In this document: piece after piece, positions 48,724 to 57,943 of the stretch
Position numbering within the stretch: the first letter of the stretch is position 1
How the letters are laid out: each line of letters starts with the position of its first letter
Assembly (NCBI GenBank): GCA_015069365.1
Contig: SVIT01000001.1
Span: forward strand, 62,001 to 126,000
Origin: Clostridiales bacterium
GTDB taxonomy: Bacteria; Bacillota; Clostridia; Christensenellales; Borkfalkiaceae
DNA: 64,000 bases
Reading direction: 5' to 3'
Notes under the pieces: model-generated
Told to the model about the DNA's origin: nothing
The model's database searches: none
Seen by the model: the letters and a program-made list of their open reading frames with translations, nothing else
Position numbers and translations under genes: made by a program

Positions 48724-49422
48724 ATGCAAGGGGTTACGATCCCCAAACATATCGCTATTATCATGGATGGAAATGGGCGTTGGGCAAAAAAGCGAATGTT
48801 GCCCCGCTCGGTTGGACACAAATTCGGCATGGAACGAATGGTTAGCCTTATGGAGCACGCGTTCGATTTAGGGGTGGAACATATTACCGTGTATGCATTG
48901 TCCACGGAGAATCTGCAACGCCCGAAAGATGAGCTGGAGGCTTTATTCGATCTAATTCGCAAAAATTATCGTGAATATTTAATGCCCATTTGCCAAAGGG
49001 GTGTACGTGTCCGTTCGGTTGGGAATATAGCATTATTACCCGAAGACGTACAAAAGATCTTGCGTGATACCGAGGCAGAGACAAGTCAATACGAGAAAAA
49101 AAGCATCAATATTGCCGTGTGTTATGGGGCAAGAGATGAAATCATTCGCGCGGTAAATAGCGCTGTGGAAAGGGGGGAAAAGGTGACGGAGAAAAGCTTT
49201 TCCTCTCTGCTGTATACCAAAGACGTACCCGACCCCGATTTGATTATTCGGACGGGGAAAGAGGTGCGTTTGTCTAATTTTCTCTTGTATCAAGCGGCGT
49301 ATGCAGAACTGTATTTTTCCAAAAAAATGTTTCCTGCGTTTTCCGATAAGGATCTGGATAAAGCAATCGTTGATTTTTCCCTTCGCACGCGGCGTTTTGG
49401 GAAAACGGACGAACAATTATAA
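48724..49422 (+). CDS. uppS: Isoprenyl transferase (undecaprenyl diphosphate synthase)
   Basis: PKHIAIIMDGNGRWAKKRMLPRSVGHKFGM. ATG at 48724 preceded by aaagga. Confidence 0.95.
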   Translation: MQGVTIPKHIAIIMDGNGRWAKKRMLPRSVGHKFGMERMVSLMEHAFDLGVEHITVYALSTENLQRPKDELEALFDLIRKNYREYLMPICQRGVRVRSVGNIALLPEDVQKILRDTEAETSQYEKKSINIAVCYGARDEIIRAVNSAVERGEKVTEKSFSSLLYTKDVPDPDLIIRTGKEVRLSNFLLYQAAYAELYFSKKMFPAFSDKDLDKAIVDFSLRTRRFGKTDEQL

Positions 49423-49498
49423 ACAAACGAAGGGGGCAGGTATGCGTTCACCGATGTCGGCAGCGTATTGCCCCTTACATTTTGGCTAAGGAGAAATT

Positions 49499-50392
49499 AT
49501 GAAAATACGATTGATATCGGGGACGTGTTACGTCCTTTTGTTGGCGGCGTTTTTCTGTCTGAAAATATTTTTACCGTATGGAGATTTTTATTTTGACGGA
49601 TTGCTGTATGCGTTTGCTTTGATCGGGACGTTTGAAATGCTCCGCGCGGTGAAAGAGAAGACGACGAAAGCGGAACGCGCGCTTGTGTATGCATTCACGG
49701 CGATCACTATCCCTGCATCGGTTGTGATACAGCAGTTCTACGGAATCGGTTTTTCCGCATTGGCGGTTTGTTTCTTTGCGTTGGCGGTGGCGCTTTTGGC
49801 ATTGCTCGTAATCCGTCACGAGGAAACCTCTTTGGAAGGGTTGGGGCTCAGCTTTTTATCGGCGGTTTATCCCACCGTATTTTTGACGGTGATGGCGCTG
49901 ATGAATCATGCAGTTGCGCCGTTAGAATTGCAAGCGTTCGGGTTTGATTCCCGTATCCTTATCTTGTTCGTGTTCGTCGTTTCCCCTTGTTCCGATTCAA
50001 TCGCGTACGTATTCGGTTGTTCGATGGGCAAACGTTTCCCTAAAAAGATGGCGCCTACTCTCAGCCCGAAAAAGACGGTGATCGGCGGTATCGGCGGTTT
50101 GGTCGGCGGACTTTTGGGTGCGGCGGCGTTGTACTTTATCTACAACGCGCTTGCGGGATCTTACGCGCAGATGTATATTTGGCTCCCCGTATATTTACTC
50201 ATCGGGCTCGTAGCGTCCGTAGCAACGATGTTTGGGGATTTGGTGGAAAGCTGTATAAAACGCAAACTCGGTCTTAAGGACATGGGCAATATCATGCCTG
50301 GGCACGGCGGTGCGCTCGACCGCTTGGACAGTGCATTCTATTCCACGGTCGTTGTATATTTGGCGTTTGCGATTATTTCTTTGATCGTATAA
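49499..50392 (+). CDS. cdsA: Phosphatidate cytidylyltransferase
   Basis: SPCSDSIAYVFGCSMGKRFPKKMAPTLSPKKTVIGGIGG...FGDLVESCIKRKLGLKDMGNIMPGHGGALDRLDS. Confidence 0.95.
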   Translation: MKIRLISGTCYVLLLAAFFCLKIFLPYGDFYFDGLLYAFALIGTFEMLRAVKEKTTKAERALVYAFTAITIPASVVIQQFYGIGFSALAVCFFALAVALLALLVIRHEETSLEGLGLSFLSAVYPTVFLTVMALMNHAVAPLELQAFGFDSRILILFVFVVSPCSDSIAYVFGCSMGKRFPKKMAPTLSPKKTVIGGIGGLVGGLLGAAALYFIYNALAGSYAQMYIWLPVYLLIGLVASVATMFGDLVESCIKRKLGLKDMGNIMPGHGGALDRLDSAFYSTVVVYLAFAIISLIV

Positions 50393-50401
50393 GGTGTATC
50401 T

Positions 50402-51544
50402 ATGAAAACGATTGCTTTAATCGGTTCGACGGGTTCTATCGGCAGACAAGTCTGTTCGGTTGTGCGCCGTCACCCTGAAAAATTCAAGATTAAAAGTATC
50501 GTGGCGAATGCGTTTTCCGAGTTGTTTTTAGAGCAGGTGCGTGAGTTCATGCCCGAATATGCCGCTCTCGCTAATGAGGAGGCAGGGCGTGCGATAGCAA
50601 AGGATATTCCGCAGGGAGTAAAATTTGGCTATGGAGAAAAAGCGGCAGAGGAAGCGATCGCATACGGTGACGTTGCATTTGTCGCGGCGACGGGTTTTGC
50701 GGGGCTGAAATACAGCCTTAAGGCGATCGAGTTAAAGAAGGACATCGCCCTTGCCAACAAGGAAACGTTGGTATGCGGCGGCGAGCTTGTTATGGGCAAA
50801 ATCAAGGGGGCAGGTACGAGTCTAATGCCCGTTGACAGTGAACATTCGGCATTGTGGCAGGCGCTTTCATTTCGTGCAGACGCACCGTTTAGAAGATTGA
50901 TTATCACCGCGAGCGGCGGGCCTTTTTATCATTACAGTGAAGAGCAGCTGCGCTTGGTCACGCCTGCGTCGGCATTGAAACACCCCACATGGCAGATGGG
51001 GGCGAAGATCACGATTGACAGTGCGACTTTGCTCAACAAAGGCTTTGAAGTGATCGAGGCGAGGTGGTTATACGACGCGCCGTTGGAGAAGATTCATACG
51101 ATCGTTCAACCAGAAAGTATCATTCATTCGATGGTGGAGTTCGAGGACGGTGGGATTTTGGCACAGATGAGCTATCCCACGATGGAGTTGCCTATTCAGC
51201 TTGCGCTTACTTATCCCGAACGTTTCGATTGCGGTCTGCAACCGTTGGATTTTGAAACGCTGGGTGCTATTCGGTTTTTACCTTTAGAGAGAAAACGTTT
51301 CCCTTGTTACGATCTTGCTTTACGAGCGTTGGAGTTGGGGGATAACTATCCTTGTGCATTGAACGGAGCGGGAGAAATTGCCGTTCATGCGTTTTTAGAC
51401 GGGCGGATATCTTTCTTGGAGATTGCCAAGACTATGGAAGAGGTTTTGGAAAAGACGGAGCGCATGAAAGCAGATTCTTATGCGGTATTAAAAGAAACAG
51501 ACGCGCGTGCGCGCGCGCTGGCGCGAGAGCTCATTGACCGCTAA
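50402..51544 (+). CDS. dxr: 1-deoxy-D-xylulose 5-phosphate reductoisomerase
   Basis: IALIGSTGSIGRQVCSVVRRHPEKF...PVDSEHSALWQAL...ITASGGPF...MGAKITIDSATLLNKGFEVIEA. Confidence 0.97.
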   Translation: MKTIALIGSTGSIGRQVCSVVRRHPEKFKIKSIVANAFSELFLEQVREFMPEYAALANEEAGRAIAKDIPQGVKFGYGEKAAEEAIAYGDVAFVAATGFAGLKYSLKAIELKKDIALANKETLVCGGELVMGKIKGAGTSLMPVDSEHSALWQALSFRADAPFRRLIITASGGPFYHYSEEQLRLVTPASALKHPTWQMGAKITIDSATLLNKGFEVIEARWLYDAPLEKIHTIVQPESIIHSMVEFEDGGILAQMSYPTMELPIQLALTYPERFDCGLQPLDFETLGAIRFLPLERKRFPCYDLALRALELGDNYPCALNGAGEIAVHAFLDGRISFLEIAKTMEEVLEKTERMKADSYAVLKETDARARALARELIDR

Positions 51545-52095
51545 GCCCCATGACCAAGGGTCAAGGGACGTGGTCCCTTGCGGATTGTAAAGGCAGAGCC
51601 TTTACGACCCCGCGTCAGCGGTTGCGCGGAAGCGCAAAAAGGTACCCTAAAGAGCAACCAAAGGTTGCGTTACTACCGCGTTAGCGGTACAATCGCTATA
51701 GGCAAACGTACACCTTTGCAAAGGGTCAAGGGACGTGGTCCCTTGCGGATTGTAAAGGCAGAGCCTTTACGACCCCGCGTCAGCGGTTGCGCGGAAGCGC
51801 AAAAAGGTACCCTCTAAAAGCAACCAAAGGTTGCGTTACTACCGCACAAGCGGTACAATCGCCATAGGCGAACGCACATCCTTGCAAAGGGTCAAGGGAC
51901 GTGGTCCCTTGTCAGGGAGGTTGAGGGGCAGAGAGCCCCTCGCATACTAGCCCCCCAAAAAGCAACCAAAGGTTGCGCTACTACCGCGTCAGCGGTTACG
52001 CGAAGCGCAAAAGGGTACCCTAAAAAGCAACCAAAGGTTGCGCAATCACCGCACAAGCGGTACAATCGCCGTTAGGCGAAACACCCCTTAACAGT
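51545..52095. repeat. Tandem ~165-bp-period array of short perfect hairpins
   Basis: gggtcaagggacgtggtccctt at 51558, 51723 and 51889. Recurring modules AAGGGACgtgGTCCCTT, TAAAGGCagaGCCTTTA, CCGCgtcaGCGG, GCGCggaaGCGC, GCAACCaaaGGTTGC, CGCCataGGCG. Confidence 0.9.
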
Positions 52096-52117
52096 AAACA
52101 AAAAAAGGAAATAGAAT

Positions 52118-53374
52118 ATGATAGGTAATTTGTTATCATTTGCGAGTGTGATGAAGAGTATCGGCGGCGTTTTGCTGGCGGTACTGATTTTGCTTGCGAT
52201 GATCACCGTGCACGAGTTTGGACATTACGTAGCAGGTAAAATTCTCAATTTTAAGATCAACGAATTTTCCATCGGGTTCGGTCCTGCAATCTTTAAAAGA
52301 CGTAGTAAAAAAACGGGCGAACTGTTCGCGATCCGTGTGATTCCTTTGGGCGGCTATTGCGCTTTTGACGGTGAGGACGGTCTGGAAGAGGAGCAAAAGA
52401 AAGAAACGGTGCAGTCGCCCCTCTTTGAAGAATTCTCTCCTCAATCCCTCGAAAAAGAGGAAAATGACGGGGGCAGGTACGAGACGAAAGAGGAAAACAG
52501 CAAGGATAGATGCGAGGTAAAAAAAGAAAACGAGTATCCCGAACCGAAAGGGGAACAATTCACCGACCAAGCGCCTTGGAAGAGGATTATCGTCTTAATC
52601 GCAGGCGCGACCATGAATTATATTCTTGCGCTTTTTTTGATTATCCTGATGTTTGCCTGCGTGGGAAGACCGATGTATAAGGTGGTGGAAAAGATGCCCC
52701 TTGGTACGGAAGAAACGGCGATATTGCAGGAGATGGACGAGGGGTTGCTCGTCGGTGACGTCATCAAAAAAGTCGACGGAAAAAACGTCTACATGATCAC
52801 CGATTATATGGACATTTTAAACGGAAGAAAGCAGGGTGACGTGGTGCCTGTACTCGTTCTTCGTGGCGGGGAAGAGATTACGGTAGATATGATTTTGCGC
52901 GTGGACGCGAATATCGTCAATATGTCGGATACGAATACGCTGCTCACCGCGATGGGGGTTAATTCCATGTACGCCGTGACGGAGAGAGAGGGATTTTTCC
53001 CCACAATCGGACATTCATTGGCGTATTCGGTTAAGATCGGCGGTACGGTACTGCGCTCTTTGGGAGAATTGTTGACGGGGAAACTCGGGCTGGATTCGAT
53101 GGGCGGACCGATCACCACGATACAAGTCACTTCGCAGGCGGCGTCCAGCGGATTGATGTCTTTCCTCAATATTGCGGCGTTTATCGGGGTCAACCTTGCC
53201 GTGTTTAATCTGTTGCCGATCCCTGCGCTCGACGGTTGTAAGGTCATTTTCTGTATCATAGAATGGATCCGCAAAAAGCCCGTCAACCGCAACGTGGAAG
53301 CAATGATACACTTTATTGGAATCATTTTCCTCTTTGGGTTTGCAATCTTGGTAGATTTGCTACAATTATTTTAG
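52118..53374 (+). CDS. rseP: RIP site-2 metalloprotease
   Basis: ITVHEFGHYVAGKILNFKINEFSIGFGPAIF. PDZ region, C-terminal NLLPIPALDGCKVIF. Confidence 0.95.
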   Translation: MIGNLLSFASVMKSIGGVLLAVLILLAMITVHEFGHYVAGKILNFKINEFSIGFGPAIFKRRSKKTGELFAIRVIPLGGYCAFDGEDGLEEEQKKETVQSPLFEEFSPQSLEKEENDGGRYETKEENSKDRCEVKKENEYPEPKGEQFTDQAPWKRIIVLIAGATMNYILALFLIILMFACVGRPMYKVVEKMPLGTEETAILQEMDEGLLVGDVIKKVDGKNVYMITDYMDILNGRKQGDVVPVLVLRGGEEITVDMILRVDANIVNMSDTNTLLTAMGVNSMYAVTEREGFFPTIGHSLAYSVKIGGTVLRSLGELLTGKLGLDSMGGPITTIQVTSQAASSGLMSFLNIAAFIGVNLAVFNLLPIPALDGCKVIFCIIEWIRKKPVNRNVEAMIHFIGIIFLFGFAILVDLLQLF

Positions 53375-53385
53375 AAAAAATGTCG

Positions 53386-53432
53386 AGTGTCAAGTAAAAA
53401 TGCTTGACACTTATTTTTTAATCGTATATAAT
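53386..53432 (+). promoter_or_regulatory. Terminator hairpin whose 3' arm contains the -35 of a consensus promoter
   Basis: AGTGTCAAG-taaaaatg-CTTGACACT. TTGACA (53404-53409), 17 bp, TATAAT (53427-53432). Confidence 0.85.
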
Positions 53433-53463
53433 AGACTACGGAAATTAGGTAGGAGGAAGAAAA

Positions 53464-53877
53464 ATGAAAGACGATTTGCATTTTCTTCGCCTCTGGGATC
53501 TGTATTCGCCGCTGTTGACGGCAACGCAGAAAGAGGTCACCGACCTGTATTTCAATTACGACCTTTCGCTCGGCGAAATCGCGGAACAGAAAGGGGTATC
53601 CCGTCAAAGCATTTCCGACTGCTTGCAAAAATGCAGAAAACAGCTGGAAAAATATGAAGAAAAGCTCTGCTTTTTAAAGGCTTTAGACGAACTGTCTTTA
53701 GAATATTCCGCATATATGACGGAGACGTCGCGGTTTATCGAAAGAGAAAAAGAGAATTTTCCCATGCTGGCAGAGTTGAAAGAAAAGCTGGACGGCGTGC
53801 ATAGAAGATTCGGCGCGGAAACGGAAAAGACGGACGGCGGCGAGATTGTCGGACGAGTATTCCGCGAAGAGGAATAA
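53464..53877 (+). CDS. ylxM: YlxM/p13-like DNA-binding protein of the SRP operon
   Basis: LWDLYSPLLTATQKEVTDLYFNYDLSLGEIAEQKGVSRQSISDCLQKCRKQLEKYEEKL; directly upstream of ffh. Confidence 0.9.
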   Translation: MKDDLHFLRLWDLYSPLLTATQKEVTDLYFNYDLSLGEIAEQKGVSRQSISDCLQKCRKQLEKYEEKLCFLKALDELSLEYSAYMTETSRFIEREKENFPMLAELKEKLDGVHRRFGAETEKTDGGEIVGRVFREEE

Positions 53878-53887
53878 GGAGAGTTAA

Positions 53888-55207
53888 ATGGCTTTATTCG
53901 GTTCATTATCGGAAAGATTAAATCATATATTTTTCAAATTGACGAAAAGGGGTAAGCTGACGGAGTTAGAAATCCGCACGGCGATGCGCGAAGTGCGCGT
54001 AGCGCTTCTAGAGGCGGACGTCAACCTCAAGGTTGCAAAACAGTTTATCGCAGACGTTTCGGAAAAGGCGGTCGGGCAGGAAATCTTGTCCTCGCTCAAT
54101 CCCGCGCAGCAGGTAATCAAGATCGTCAATGAAGAATTGATCGCGCTCATGGGTGCGAAGAATGCGAAATTAGAGGTTTCGCCCAAGCTCCCGACCGTGA
54201 TTATGATGTGCGGTTTGCAGGGTGCAGGTAAGACCACTCTTTGCGGAAAGCTTGCAATGCTGTTGAAAAAGCAGGGCAAACGTCCGTTGCTTGTGGCGGG
54301 GGATATTTATCGTCCCGCAGCGATTACGCAGTTGCAGGTCGTTGGTAAAAACGCGCAGGTCGAGGTCTTTGAAAAGGGTACGCAGAGCCCTGTAAAGACC
54401 GCTCGTCAGGCGATTGAATATGCAAGATCTATGAACTACGATACCGTCATTTTGGATACGGCAGGCCGTTTGCAGATTGACGATACCTTGATGCAGGAGT
54501 TGGAAAACATCAAGAAAGAGGTAGAGGTGACGGAAACGTTGCTCGTCGTCGACGCGATGACTGGTCAAGAGGCGGTGAACGTTGCAGAGACGTTCAATGC
54601 GCGTCTGGACGTTACGGGGGTTATCCTCACGAAACTGGATGGCGATACGCGCGGCGGTGCATGTCTTTCGATTAAAGCCGTTACGGGCAAGCCGATTAAG
54701 TTCATCGGCGTGGGAGAGAAAATGGGCGATCTCGAGCCGTTCTATCCCGACCGTATGGCGTCGAGAATCCTCGGTATGGGGGACGTTTTGTCCTTGATTG
54801 AAAAGGCGCAACAGGCGATTACGGAAGAGGACGCGAAGAAAATGCAGCAAAAAATGCTGGCAAACACGTTCACCCTCACCGATTACCTGGAACAGTTTTC
54901 GATGATGAAGAAGATGGGCGGTGCCTCTGCGATGCTTTCTATGTTGCCCGGCGCAGGGAAACTGAAGGTAAACGAAGGGGATATCGACGAAAAGAAAATA
55001 GAGCGTACAAAGGCGATCATTCTTTCGATGACCAAGCAAGAACGCGACAATCCCTCAATCATTGACAGCAAGAGAAAACGCCGTATTGCAGCGGGATCGG
55101 GTACGACGGTACAAGAAATCAATCAACTGTTAAAACAGTTTGATCAAACGAAAATGCTGATGAAACAGCTGAAGGGCGGAAAGGGTAAGTTCCGTATGCC
55201 TTTCTAA
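53888..55207 (+). CDS. ffh: Signal recognition particle protein
   Basis: MMCGLQGAGKTTLCGKLAMLLKKQGKRPLLVAGDIYRPAAITQLQ...Met-rich M domain. Confidence 0.98.
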   Translation: MALFGSLSERLNHIFFKLTKRGKLTELEIRTAMREVRVALLEADVNLKVAKQFIADVSEKAVGQEILSSLNPAQQVIKIVNEELIALMGAKNAKLEVSPKLPTVIMMCGLQGAGKTTLCGKLAMLLKKQGKRPLLVAGDIYRPAAITQLQVVGKNAQVEVFEKGTQSPVKTARQAIEYARSMNYDTVILDTAGRLQIDDTLMQELENIKKEVEVTETLLVVDAMTGQEAVNVAETFNARLDVTGVILTKLDGDTRGGACLSIKAVTGKPIKFIGVGEKMGDLEPFYPDRMASRILGMGDVLSLIEKAQQAITEEDAKKMQQKMLANTFTLTDYLEQFSMMKKMGGASAMLSMLPGAGKLKVNEGDIDEKKIERTKAIILSMTKQERDNPSIIDSKRKRRIAAGSGTTVQEINQLLKQFDQTKMLMKQLKGGKGKFRMPF

Positions 55208-55279
55208 CAAACGAAAAACAACGGTGTAAGCCGTAAAAAAATAAGAAAAAATTTTTAAGATACTTTGGAGGTATTTATT

Positions 55280-55570
55280 ATGGTTAAAATGAGACTTTTC
55301 AGAATGGGCGACAAGAAGAACCCTATCTACCGTGTTGTAGTTGTTGACAGCAGAAAGGCTGCTACCGGCGAATACATTGACTGCGTTGGTCACTACAGAC
55401 CTACCTGCGATCCCGTTGAATTGACGATCGACGTAGAAAAGGCAAAGGGTTGGCTCGCAAAAGGCGTTCAGCCCACCGAAACGGTAAAGAGCCTTCTCGT
55501 TAAGACTGGCGCAATGGAAAAGAGCACGAAGCTCAGCGCTTCCAAGACCAAGACGAAGAAATCCAAATAA
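55280..55570 (+). CDS. rpsP: 30S ribosomal protein S16
   Basis: MVKMRLFRMGDKKNPIYRVVVVDSRKAATGEYIDCVGHYRP; ATG at 55280 with ttggaggt. Confidence 0.97.
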   Translation: MVKMRLFRMGDKKNPIYRVVVVDSRKAATGEYIDCVGHYRPTCDPVELTIDVEKAKGWLAKGVQPTETVKSLLVKTGAMEKSTKLSASKTKTKKSK

Positions 55571-55590
55571 GCTTAAAGGGCGGTAAAAAT

Positions 55591-55617
55591 GCGTGTTTCG
55601 ATAGAAACGCGCGGTTT
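55591..55617 (+). terminator. Intrinsic terminator/attenuator after rpsP
   Basis: GCGTGTTTC-gata-GAAACGCGC then ggttttt. Confidence 0.75.
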
Positions 55618-55669
55618 TTGCTAAGCCGAAACGGCTTATTCTTTCAATTCAAAAAGGAGGCATAGATAT

Positions 55670-55933
55670 ATGCTGGATTTAATCAAGTACATTGTTGGAC
55701 AGTTTGCGGAAGACAAGGAAAACGTAGAATATATCGTGAATGAAAAAGATCACGTGATCGAGGTTTCCGTTGTGCTTTCCCCCTCTGACATGGGAAAGGT
55801 AATCGGCAAACAAGGTAAGATCGCGAAAGCAATGCGTACGATCGTGCGCGCGGCTACTCCTGCGAGCAGCAAAAAATACGTGATCGAGATCTGTGAACGC
55901 GGCGGCGAAACGAAAGACGTCGATGCAGAATAA
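55670..55933 (+). CDS. khpA: KH-domain RNA-binding protein
   Basis: VVLSPSDMGKVIGKQGKIAKAMRTIVRAA; between rpsP and rimM. Confidence 0.93.
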   Translation: MLDLIKYIVGQFAEDKENVEYIVNEKDHVIEVSVVLSPSDMGKVIGKQGKIAKAMRTIVRAATPASSKKYVIEICERGGETKDVDAE

Positions 55934-55962
55934 GGCGCAGGCCTTTTGAGGAAAACGTAGCG

Positions 55963-55990
55963 AAAAAGGCTTTTGACTAAAAGCCTTTTT
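55963..55990 (+). terminator. Intrinsic terminator after khpA
   Basis: AAAAAGGCTTTT-gact-AAAAGCCTTTTT. Confidence 0.9.
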
Positions 55991-56044
55991 TTCGCTTAAG
56001 ACGGGGGCAGGTATTTGATGAATGCCCAAAGTAAGGAGAAAATC

Positions 56045-56545
56045 ATGGATCGTCTTTTGATCGGAGAAGTGTTAAAACCGCAGGGTATCCGCGGGGAATT
56101 GAAGGTAAAGACGTTTACCGATTATCCCGAGGACGTAAAGGAATTCGGTACGGTGTATATCGATGATAAGCCGTACAAAATCCTTTCTTTCCGCGTAGGT
56201 CCTGACGGAGCGGCGTATATGGGACTGAGAGGGATCCCCGATAGAAACGCGGCGGAATTGTTCCGCGGTAAAAAACTGGAAGGGAATAGAGAAGACGCCC
56301 CCCCGTTGGAGGAGGGACGTCATTATATCGTAGATATTTTAGGGCTTGCGTGTGAAACGGAAGAGGGGGAATTCCTCGGTACCGTCAAACATATCGTAAA
56401 CCTTTCCTCGGACGTATATACTCTGGAAAAAGATGGGAAAGATATCCTTTTCCCTTCCGTCAACAACGTCATCGTCAAAGTGGATATTGAAAACGGAAAA
56501 ATTATCGTCAACAAGGAAAAATTCGACCAGATCGCCGTATATTAA
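56045..56545 (+). CDS. rimM: 16S rRNA processing protein RimM
   Basis: LLIGEVLKPQGIRGELKVKTFTDYPE...PSVNNVIVKVDIENGKIIVN. ATG at 56045 with taaggag. Confidence 0.95.
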   Translation: MDRLLIGEVLKPQGIRGELKVKTFTDYPEDVKEFGTVYIDDKPYKILSFRVGPDGAAYMGLRGIPDRNAAELFRGKKLEGNREDAPPLEEGRHYIVDILGLACETEEGEFLGTVKHIVNLSSDVYTLEKDGKDILFPSVNNVIVKVDIENGKIIVNKEKFDQIAVY

Positions 56546-57663
56546 ACGTGCGCCTTTTTCTCTGTAAGGAGAATGGGGAATTTGCGGATTTCTTTTACAA
56601 ACGCTTTCGAGCTGAAAAGCGCGATTCCAACGGCGACGGCGATTGCAAGATCGGGCAGGACGTAACCTGCTTGATAGAGAAAACTGTACAAAAGTACGGG
56701 CGTTCCCTCGGGGGCAAATACACCGAATGCGAATGCACCCGATAAAAAGTGCATAGCAAACCTGCCAAGACCGCTTAAAATTCCACCAAGGGCAAATTGC
56801 AACTGAGGATATTTTTTAAGGGGCTTCAAATGTGCGAAAATTCCCGCAAGCCCGATCCAGGCGAATGCCACGGGATAGTCCAAAAGGAACTGGGCAGGGT
56901 GTAATACGCTGGGGTCTTGGAAAGCCTGCAATAAGCCGTAGACAAATCCTGCAAAGACGCCTTTTTTCACTCCAAACATACACGCGTATAACATGAGGGG
57001 TAATAGGGAGGCAGGCGTGATCGAACCACCTTGGGGCAAGCGTACGATACGCATGAAAGAAAGAGCAAAGCTCATGGCGATACAGATCGCCGCATAGGTG
57101 ACGGATTTAGAATCGAACCCGTTGCGCTCCTTTCTTCCAAAGAACCAAGCGAGCGTGATTAAAACGGCGACGGAAAGGACGCTTGAAACGTACAAAGCAA
57201 CCGATTGTACGTCCTCGTTTTTCAGCCAATTGTTTTCCGCGGCTTTGCCCGAGGAGAAATGTATACCCATGCAGATAAGGGTGGCGATAAACGCGGTGGC
57301 AATAAGAGCCGCCCCTATAATCACAATTGTTTTTTTGCGGGTGAAACATAATACTGTTAAAACACTTGCGATCGAGATGAGCAAGGCGAGCAAAGGAATA
57401 AATAATATTGTTTCAATCCCGTCTTCGTGAAAAGAGAGGGTTAAAAAGAGTATACCGAGCGCGCATGCGTATGCCGTGACAATCGGGAAAGAAATGGACA
57501 AAAACCGTTTTCTTTTATCTGTCTTGAGTACAGAGAGGCATACCAGGTATGCGACGACGGCGGTTAGCGTCACCCAGATGGCGACGGAACGGACAGCGTT
57601 AAGGGGGGTATCGAACAGAATGGGATACCACGTTACGCTATCCAAAAGGGAATAGAGAAACAT
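56542..57663 (-). CDS. thiT: ThiT-like ECF thiamine transporter S component with extra N-terminal TM region
   Basis: RIVRLPQGGSITPASLLPLMLYACMFGVKKGVFAGFVYGLLQAFQDPSVLHPAQFLLDYPVAF; TPP riboswitch upstream. ATG at 57663 with aaggaggt. Confidence 0.88.
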   Translation of the reverse strand: MFLYSLLDSVTWYPILFDTPLNAVRSVAIWVTLTAVVAYLVCLSVLKTDKRKRFLSISFPIVTAYACALGILFLTLSFHEDGIETILFIPLLALLISIASVLTVLCFTRKKTIVIIGAALIATAFIATLICMGIHFSSGKAAENNWLKNEDVQSVALYVSSVLSVAVLITLAWFFGRKERNGFDSKSVTYAAICIAMSFALSFMRIVRLPQGGSITPASLLPLMLYACMFGVKKGVFAGFVYGLLQAFQDPSVLHPAQFLLDYPVAFAWIGLAGIFAHLKPLKKYPQLQFALGGILSGLGRFAMHFLSGAFAFGVFAPEGTPVLLYSFLYQAGYVLPDLAIAVAVGIALFSSKAFVKEIRKFPILLTEKKAHV

Positions 57664-57690
57664 AAAACCTCCTTTTTGTACCGCCGTAAA

Positions 57691-57855
57691 TAAAAACACC
57701 CAAATACTGCATAGTACGTGGGTGCGTGTTTCTTTCGTAAAGCGTAAAATAATACGCGAAAAAAAGTAACGGAATTCGATCTCTCGCTCAGGGATTACCC
57801 TGCCGATTCAAATGGTATAATCTCAGCCTGCAGTAGCAGGCACCCACGACGATAC
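57691..57855 (-). ncRNA. TPP (thi-box) riboswitch with downstream terminator
   Basis: Reverse strand CGTGGGTGCCTGCTACTGCAGGCTGAGATTATACCATTTGAATCGGCAGGGTAATCCCTGAGCGAGAGA, then a CACCC...GGGTG hairpin and TTTTTA. Confidence 0.92.
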
Positions 57856-57943
57856 GTTATGAACTTGTATTTACATTATATTGAAAAAATTTCCGTTTGT
57901 CAACAGTCAAACGGATAAAAATAAGAAAAAAGAGGAAAAAAAT

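Noticed and set aside
51578-51817. 79-aa ORF in the dxr-rseP intergenic region
   Set aside because: Lies entirely in the hairpin repeat array and its sequence repeats with the array; no SD.
51545-52095. Possible CRISPR array
   Set aside because: Period is ~165 bp, units are near-identical throughout with no unique spacers, and no cas genes are present.
57541-57560. caggtatgcgacg in thiT resembling the same element
   Set aside because: Only about 10 nt match and no G-run; consistent with chance within coding sequence.
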